Assembly (NCBI GenBank): GCA_936450465.1
Contig: OW388290.1
Coordinates: 25,285,457 to 25,349,456, forward strand
Direction: 5' to 3'
Origin: Gibbula magus
Taxonomy: Eukaryota > Mollusca > Gastropoda > Trochida > Trochidae
DNA length: 64,000 nt
The notes beneath the pieces were generated by a model, which was not told the DNA's origin, searched no databases, and was given only the letters and a program-made list of their open reading frames with translations. A program made the translations under genes and the position numbers. Shown in pieces: positions 56,613-64,000 of the stretch (position 1 is the first letter of the stretch; each line of letters opens with the position of its first letter).

Positions 56613-57256
56613 GATTCAATCATATCTTTATATCTTTATCTTCCCTTCTGTCCATGTCTTTGTCCCGTTTCATGTAACTTATTATCTGTACGGGAGCGTC
56701 ATCCAATAAGCAGTGTTTGCTTGTTCGCCAATCCTCATTTTCATTTTTATGGATCAAAATGTGTTTAAACCATAAAGGTACTTCCGGATTTGGTCAAATG
56801 ACACATTTCTTTTGAGTTTATAAACATTTATAAACGTAAGCATCATCACAATGACAATAGTTATTCACATTGATCATTAATACATGTATATGCAATGCTT
56901 AACTATCTAAAGTTACTACTAAATATGTTCCTGTTTTTAAATGTATCTAATGGTAAATTAAAACTATTATAAGGCTTAAACTGTGAATACTTTCCTTGCG
57001 GGATAACACTATCTAAGGACACTCAATATGCATCACTTGTTGGGGTTAAGTCCTCGAAACGCACACATAACCCTAACGTGAAGCAAGTACATCTTCTTTT
57101 CAAAGGTTAATGGGGGAAAGTCCATCTGCTAAACTGCTGAGATATCCACAAATCCATAAGTCTGATTTCCAGACTTTAGAACCTTTATCGACAGACTAAT
57201 GACATAAAAATGAGAGTTCGAGAATACGGCTCCATAATCTCAACCACATGTGAGGG
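56613..57256. other. Unassigned AT-rich DNA
   Basis: No feature recognised. Confidence 0.5.
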
Positions 57257-57558
57257 GAGGTGAGTTTGGGTTTAACGCCGCTTCCAAGGGTATTTCACTT
57301 AACTCACTGCTGCTAGTGTCATTGTATGGAGTAAGCCCGCAACACCGTATGGCTATGCATTGCGGTAAAACCTGCGAGCAATGACTAGAACTGGGGACCC
57401 ATTGGTGATACTGCACTTATATTCATTGTAGCATTGCTCCCCTTATAACAGTTCCCTACTGAAGACACAGTTGTAGTGCCCATGGTGGGATTCTATAACC
57501 ACAGACTTCTTGATTCGAAGTTGAACGTGGCTAACCACTGTGCTATCCCGCCCGCCCA
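57257..57558 (-). mobile_element. tRNA-Arg-derived SINE, copy 4 (old, reverse)
   Basis: GAGGTGAGTTTGGGTTTAAC at the left is the tail of the family, and GGCTAACCACTGTGCTATCC with CGCCC near 57553 is the inverted head. The body keeps GCCCGCAACACCGTATGGCT and TGCATTGCGG. The B-box region has decayed (GGTGGGATTCTATAACC). This copy is more diverged than copies 1 and 3. Confidence 0.88.
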
Positions 57559-57749
57559 ACCTGTATGCTGCTCTGGCAGAGAAGTGGAGTACCATTCCTA
57601 GATATGATGCGGAAACTAATACAAAGTCTACCAGATTAGTGTGTTGCAGTAATCTTTAGACAATTCCCAGTTCTATGTTACACAGTGTTCAATGCTCATA
57701 CAGGATCTGAAGCTAACGAAGTGTTTGTGATATTTACTGTCACTGAAAA

Positions 57750-57960
57750 GGAGGATGAGGATCTGTGAATGTCTCAAAAATGTCCAATACTCCTTTGTCA
57801 AAACAATAAACCGTGAGGTGTTTTTGTAATTGGGTGCGTGATGTTGTGAACACTCTCCAGTATTCTTTAACAGAAGACAATGTCTTTGAAGTTAAACTAT
57901 TGATTACGAAAGAATAAGCTGGCATTTTCAAGGAACAAGATGGAAGGACTGATTTTAATT
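57750..57960 (-). repeat. Dispersed paralogous block, copy 3 (possible coding remnant)
   Basis: It aligns with 34350-34560 and 41430-41650 (ACTCCTTTGTCAAAACAATA, GATTACGAAAGAATAA). The minus frame (57740-57931) reads AYSFVINSLTSKTLSSV, similar to the other two copies. It is followed at 58098 by the second block found at 36030 and 60390. Confidence 0.45.
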
Positions 57961-58130
57961 ATTTTCACAGATATTTTTATTTATTTGAAACGTTGATGTG
58001 AGAGTTATTCGTTCTCGCCTCAAAGAGGTAATCTTCCACCAAAAAAGGCCACTCTCCATCTTTTCGCCACAAAATTAAAGTAAAGGCTCACTTCAATGAA
58101 ATCTTCATAACCGAAATTATTAAATGTAGG

Positions 58131-58446
58131 GGGCGGGATAGTGCAGTGGTTAGCGCATTCGGCTTCGGATCAAGAGGTTCGGGGTTCGAATCCCGCCAGG
58201 AGCACGGCAACTTTGTCTGCAGTAGAGAACTGTTCTACACGCAGTAAGGTTTGGGTGCAATGTTACACTGAATCTCAGCATAGTACTACCCATGGTTAGC
58301 TAGTTCCAGCCGACGCTCGCAGGTTTCACCGCAATGCATAGCCACATGGCGTTGCGGGCTTTCTCCCTGCCATAATACTAGCAGCCGCAATATAAGTGAA
58401 ATAATCTTGAAAGCGGCGTTAAACCCAAACTCACCTCACCTCACTT
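58131..58446 (+). mobile_element. tRNA-Arg-derived SINE, copy 5
   Basis: The head is GGGCGGGATAGTGCAGTGGT with one A-box change, the B box GGTTCGAATCC is intact, the body is full, and the tail is CGTTAAACCCAAACTCACCT with CACCTCACT. TATATATATA follows. No convincing target duplication was found. Confidence 0.93.
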
Positions 58447-60389
58447 ATATATATATAACCAGTATGATTGCGTTCCATCTTCCCTCATATATGACATGAC
58501 ATAAAAATGTTTGTATGGCACTTGTAATGAGTCATAATGAAATCCAAAATGTTCATAAATCTGTTTTCTTAGATGATATCAACGAAAACGCTTTTGTAAT
58601 ATATTTTCCCTTTTGTACCAGGACCTGAAAGATAACATTCCTAACCTAAAATGGATGAACATCAACACAGAGAAGACTTAGTGTGATAAGAGAACGTGTC
58701 ATGTTACATTGTTATCTTTTAACCCTTTTATTCAATCAGTGAACAAACCCCCAACCTCATGCTGAACACAAAAAGCAGCTCTAATTCATTACAGATTGAA
58801 ATCAAATGTCCTATACGATTCAAATTAAATGACTGGATCTGCCGTTAAAAGTTTGCCGTCCAGTTCGAAGAGAAAGAATAATTACATTATACTTAATCGC
58901 AGTGGCATAGAGTTTAATTTTTCATATATGATGGCTAATTTAATGTTCAAAAGTGTATCATAGTTAGAGAATCTTAACAATGGAAGAAAACAAACAGATA
59001 GAAACAAATAACAAAGGGAAAGGACAAGACATTATAGTGTTATTCATGCATAATAAAAAACAACCTATGTACTAAAATTATAGCGTTATATGCATAGTTG
59101 CATAATTATTATTGACATATATGTGCTACTTACTTTGTGAAGAAGTCATAACCATGAATTATGGACAACACATAATAAGCAATGGTATGCGAAAGTGTTA
59201 TAAATTTGGCATCTTACATTGTACAATAACATGTCAATATTTGATGATGAAATCATGTCATGATAGACCTTTCTGTTTTGCAACCAAATCGTTTGTAACA
59301 CTTAACACTTTATATTTCGGTCATATCTTTAATTGATATTTTAGTATCGAAATGAAAAACTTGTATGAATTAATGTATCACATATGCAGGAACAACAATG
59401 AACCTATGAAGTCGAAACTAAAAGGTTACGGATGCTTCGATGAGTATTTCGGCGATATAGCTTACGTATACACTTCAACGTAGGTGAAGTATTTTATTTT
59501 ATTTTTTATATTATTAGAAGTTAAGGTCGACATTTCATTTAATCACGTCTATTGTAATGATGGTAACCCTTAAATGTTTATTTCATATCCGATCATCAAC
59601 GTTTAAGCGGATTCTGCATTAAAGGTAAACAGGAATTCTCACATAGGAAGAGTATGGTGAGAGAATCAATACAGTTAGAACAAACAACAAAGTCAAGCGG
59701 CGAACTCGTTCCTAAATCGTGTCTGTATTAGGCTCCCCACACTTAGACTCGCTGCTTCACTGGAAAGAAATGGTGGACGAGGTTGAGATGGCCTGAGGAC
59801 GAAGTGAAATATCATGTCGAATCGATAAAAATCAATGATTATTCTGTTGTGAAGTGGTTTCTTCTGACACAGAAGTTGAAACGCTTGTGGCCTTGGGTTT
59901 AATGACCAAGTTTAAACATTCGTATAGTGGAAGTAAGGCAAAAATCAACGATTTATCAATATCAAATCAGGATTTTGTTCAGGTTATGGTTAAAGTAAGA
60001 CTACAGTTCTTTCTTTCAGAGCACTTTATAAGTTGATACACAAGGAATAGAAAACTTACTGAAGAGATGAACTGGTGATAACAATTCTCTTGCAAACGAG
60101 ATTCTGATGCAATTTACTGTAGTGACTATGACCTGAGTTTACAAAAGAGTTACATTGATTGTGTAACCATTGGGAACAATAATCATTTTTTACATCACTG
60201 AAAAACCAAGCTGTTTTCTATTGAAGTGTACATACTCGGAGAGTGGCTGGCTCGAGAGAACGAACTCATTCAGTTGTTCTGGTATTGTATCTTTTATGAA
60301 TGATTTTATAAGTAAACTATCCCAGGAAGTCGTAAATTACTTTAATGAACTGACTATGAAAAGAATACTGGTGCTATGTTGTTTGTTTC
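58447..60389. other. Unassigned AT-rich DNA
   Basis: Open frames of 60-74 codons occur (59112-59336, 59854-60036, 60170-60394) with no recognisable family. Nothing else stands out. Confidence 0.45.
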
Positions 60390-60490
60390 TTTGATCTTGT
60401 AAACATCTTCATGGAAATCGCCACAACGGAAATTATTGTCTAAAATGCAAGAAGTAGATCAGTGAACAGCTCTTATTACTCGATAAACAG
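60390..60490 (-). repeat. Second dispersed block, another copy
   Basis: TTTCTTTGATCTTGTAAAC and GAAATCGCCACAACGGAAAT with TATTGTCT match 36020-36090; the 58098-58120 piece is a shorter relative. Confidence 0.45.
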
Positions 60491-60930
60491 AAGTCATAAC
60501 TAATGCCCATATTTCAAGCCTGTTTTACTTAAATTAAAACTGATAAATGATGTGGAAGATGGAAATAATTATTGGAATATTGAAGACTGTAAATAAACAA
60601 ACATCCAGTTATGTGGTATAATATATCATGGCTTCTCATTCTGAATGTGTTAATTACAAACGATGTTATCTGTAATTATGCTTGTAGATCATTAAATAGG
60701 ATAATAGAAACTTAAGTCGAGATACATTACATGTATATCCCTAAACATTTATATATATATATATACTTATTACTTTGAGAAATGAATCACTTCAAATGAT
60801 AATTAAACAAATGTGTTCCATAGATATTATGATTCATACATGTGTGATTGCCTGAAGCGTGTTTTAATATAGCTTAACAAAATCCCCTTCTAAGAATACA
60901 TTTTAAAAAGTTTTGCTTACAAAGGAATTA
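60491..60930. other. Unassigned; short (TA)n run
   Basis: ATATATATATATA at about 60751-60764. Text at 60626-60652 faintly echoes 22209-22230. Nothing else recognised. Confidence 0.45.
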
Positions 60931-61075
60931 TGTCCCCCGGAAAACGTCCTGACGTCCTACCGTAATTCCATAATTTCATAATTCCGAAACTCGACCTAGT
61001 GGTAGATTGGTAATTGCGATTTTATATTTGTTCTGTTTTTTTTTATGAAAACATATTGAATTAGTGCATACATGA
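60931..61075 (+). mobile_element. Hairpin-type interspersed repeat, short copy
   Basis: TTATGTCCCCCGGAAAACG, AATTCCATAATTTCATAATT with CCGAAACTCG, CTAGTGGTAGATTGG and GAAAACATATTGAATTAGTG follow the same order as 53319-53920. It is truncated. Confidence 0.5.
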
Positions 61076-63002
61076 CACGAATAAACAAAGGCACATCATT
61101 GCCAGTAGAACATAGTTGCAAATTAAACTGGTCCTTCAAAACGACCAAAACCAATCTTTATGTAAGAATTGAACCATAGTTTGTTGTATTCGTACACGTA
61201 TTGTTTTTTAATTGAAGAAGTGTTGGGGAATTCGTTTCTGCACCCAAATTTAAAAAATATTATAACAGATGTTATCTGTGGTTATGTGTTAAGTACACTG
61301 TCGGCCAAAATAAACGCCTACTTGATTTTCCTTAAAATGAAAGATTTGGAAATTTTTGAATTTATCATTAATGGTGGTCTCCGCGTTATGCTGAAACACT
61401 AATTAATATGAAAGTCCATCAAAATCCTTTAAAACTGTGATTCGAGTCATTAACATTCATGAAAAACACTCCCAATGAAGACCGCTATTTACGGTTGATT
61501 CACTTACATCCTATTAAAGAAGTAAACGTTGTTTCGCTAGTACAATTCAGGTTTTTCATATCGAAGTTGTTCACAGAACACCTTTCTTAGAAATGGAAAC
61601 CAGAGAGACAAATATTTAACATTAGATGCAACGCCGCCGACTCGATGATTCCGCGGGTATTTGAATGAAACGAGTCCTCCAAAGTCACAGGTTCATCTTG
61701 CTATGAGTTCAGTAATTGATAACTCAGGGCGACTTTTAGAGGCTAGATGTGCTAAGTAATTGAGATATGATGTGAAAGTTAACACCTTATGAACCTCTCT
61801 CGTTCTATGTAATTGCTGTTAACCATGGACAACAAGTTGCCTGCAGATGTACCTTGGTCAATAATTGAGTTGGTTAGTAAATGTTAGAGTTCAACTAAAT
61901 TCAAGGAATAGTAATACTGCTAACAAAGTAGAAGTGTTGTATTTATTACTCTATTCTTTCAATGCTTCAACGTTTCACTTCTTACTGGTAAATATCTATT
62001 CATCTAAAGTTCTCCATCCATTGGTAAACCTATAAGTAATAAGATATACTCGAAAGCTACTTGAGACTGACCTATCTGACCTATTATCCACACCCCCCCA
62101 CTCTCCTATTAGGTCGTGCGAGTATCACAGACATTATATCTTTCAAGTAAACACATTACCTACGTATTATATAGAGTAAATAGAGTATATATAGAAAGTA
62201 TATTCCAACTGAAAGGAATTACTTAAGTCTTATTCCACAAGGTGTATTTCTGGTTAACCAAAAAGTAGATAATGAATTATCTGTTATGGATTCTCTGCTG
62301 ATGGCAATGATTTCAGTATTAGCATTTGTTATATTTCACAATCGATCTGTTCCATCATCACCACTATAAGCAGAGACTTCTGGATATAACATTTGATACA
62401 TGATCTTCGAGCAGTGAAGAAAATGTTTAGGAAACTGGGTAATTAGCATAGGGAAAACTGACCAACTGTCACATTTAATTTGCAATATCCTGAACATTCT
62501 TGGTAACTGATGATTATAATGTGCAACATAAATACATGCAAGGTTAGATATTAACAATCTAATTGCAAAGAAATCTCTTGCAGAAAGGTTTTTTTTTGTC
62601 TTTTGTACCAGTCTACATGATTAAATGTTACTTGACTTCCAGCCTATCATTTAACAGTCTGAAGAATCTCAAAGCCGTCTGTGAAATAGTTCTTATATTT
62701 TCAATTGGATACCTTTCTCAAGCAAATTATGAAACTTATTCACTGACGATTTTTCTTAGAACTTTTGTTGTTTGTTTGATTTCTACAATAAATAATGTGT
62801 CTATGTTAGTAGGATTGCCTTGACATTCCAATTTTTTCAATTGTCCGTTATGTATATACTCAAATATCAGAGACAGTATGCAATGGATGAGGATTATGAG
62901 TATGAAATGATAAACTATCATTATCATAGGGGATACTGTCTGCGTGTATAACATTTATTTCAAGCGAAAAATATGTCAATACCTCATTATTCGATAATGA
63001 GA
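61076..63002. other. Unassigned AT-rich DNA
   Basis: ACACTGTCGGCCAAAATAAA at 61297 looks like a Tc1/mariner terminus, but no partner end or transposase was found. The 86-codon plus frame at 62563-62823 has hydrophobic stretches but no recognisable family. Confidence 0.4.
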
Positions 63003-63305
63003 TTGTTCCCCGCAGATTACATAGTACATGTATTCAACTTCCGTCCGTCCCATTTATTGATAGCATTATATCTCATGAACCGCTGCACCTAGAGTCTTCA
63101 AATTTGGTACCAGTCTTCATTTGGGGAATACGCAGAAACCAGTGGTTTTGGGTGATCTTTACATTATTTCAAGATCAATACGAGACTGACCAGCTTTTAA
63201 ATCTTAGCACTATTCCTCATGAACTGCTGCATCTAGAGTCTTCAAATTTGGTACAAGTCATTATTGGGGAGGACCTCAATTTCAAAATTACTACGAGATT
63301 TAAAA
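63003..63305 (+). mobile_element. Interspersed repeat with two tandem 141-bp units
   Basis: ATTGTTCCCCGCAG and CTTCCGTCCGTCCC lead into two units. Each has CTCATGAACYGCTGCAYCTA then GAGTCTTCAAATTTGGTAC (about 63072 and 63213), followed by a GGGGA stretch. The layout matches the other hairpin/CCGT copies. Confidence 0.65.
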
Positions 63306-64000
63306 AATGTTTTTTAAAGTCTTAGCCCAATATCATAACAATTGAATCAAACATGTAATAGTCACTACTCGGTACAAGCTGTGTGTCCATCCTTTTAGCT
63401 TATTTCTTGATTGTGGTGGGGGGACATGGTCACGTTTGTTACATAACTTGTTAATTAAAGTGTCAAGTAAACAACTTCAAGATCCCTCAATGAGAACTGA
63501 ACAATATGCATATAGCGTTTGCAATGGGCATCTTGTAAAGAAAATTGTTCTTATACCACTTTTAAGACAATGTTCAGATAATGCCAAAGAAAATTTTTGT
63601 AATATGTCTTTCCTTCTGTACTAAAAACTTTAAAAAATATATCCCTAAGCTAAAATAGATACTCTGTAATGAAAAGCAATATGCAGTAATGTGATCAAGT
63701 AAAATGCCATGTCGGGTTGTTCAATCATCAAAGAAAGGAGTCGCATGTCATAAACAATTATATTAACAGATATGAAAGTCAGGAAGGTTTTCATCGTTTG
63801 AAGTTTGACGTCAAATGCAAAGAGAAAGAATACATTACTATACTTCACTGCAGCAGCATTAATTACTTTTGAATTTCGAAATGCAACAGAATTGCTTATT
63901 ACCCTCAGCTTGTCCTATATACATGTAGATTCTTGCCATCCCTTTGGATAACCCAGGTATGAGGCTGAGCTCAGTGTGAGCAAGTTTATAAGCTCAGTTT
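63306..64000. other. Unassigned AT-rich DNA
   Basis: No gene or repeat recognised. A block at about 63790-63850 (AAAGAGAAAGAATA) has weak similarity to 58867-58880 only. Confidence 0.45.

Noticed and set aside
62563..62823. 86-codon plus-strand receptor exon
   Set aside because: Hydrophobic composition is not enough; no recognisable receptor motifs.

Overview
This window looks like non-coding, repeat-rich DNA from an animal genome, most probably a marine mollusc. It is AT-rich, has no open frame longer than 163 codons, and shows no bacterial gene organisation. It carries several copies of a tRNA-Arg-derived SINE that ends in GGCGTTAAACCCCAACTCAC plus (CACT)n or (CACCT)n. I associate that tail with abalone (Haliotis) sequences from memory, so the genus is tentative. 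I found no intact protein-coding host gene. The recognisable coding matter is two broken Tc1-like transposases and two LINE 3'-end fragments, all on decayed elements, plus a few weak minus-strand protein-like blocks.

Layout. 1-9.9 kb is mostly unassignable AT-rich DNA. It holds a partial TTAA-type MITE (4240-4560), two foldback hairpins (5141-5310, 5629-5781) and a tRNA-like remnant (6229-6300). 9.9-12 kb has two complete MITEs (9915-10240, 11356-11936). 14.9-22.3 kb contains an old direct duplication of about 2.5 kb; its second copy was later interrupted by a degenerate Tc1 element (19130-20595) and a hairpin MITE. 22.3-22.9 kb is a repeat with internal tandem units. 25.0-28.1 kb is the most striking object: a 3.1 kb element with near-perfect 31 bp terminal inverted repeats and two subterminal clusters of the 16-bp palindrome AGACGGCATGCCGTCT. 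A SINE is nested inside it.

28-42 kb has local and dispersed duplications, a degenerate minisatellite (32.7-33.4 kb), a TTAA MITE (36776-37251), a foldback repeat (38991-39255) and a SINE flanked by an unusually long 36-bp direct repeat (42305-42666). 43.2-48.0 kb is bounded by a roughly 450 bp inverted repeat around 3.9 kb that contains a LINE remnant and a 29-base C tract. 49.4-50.8 kb pairs a second TTAA MITE with a frameshifted Tc1 transposase. 51.8-52.7 kb joins a LINE 3' end to a foldback element carrying a SINE-type tail. 53.3-64 kb is dominated by SINEs and by a repeat family with a terminal hairpin, CCGT-rich stretch and tandem core units, which resembles molluscan pearl/Helentron-associated elements.

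There is no operon-like or pathway logic. The window reads as a repeat graveyard in which elements nest inside one another. All repeat relationships were found by eye and need alignment.
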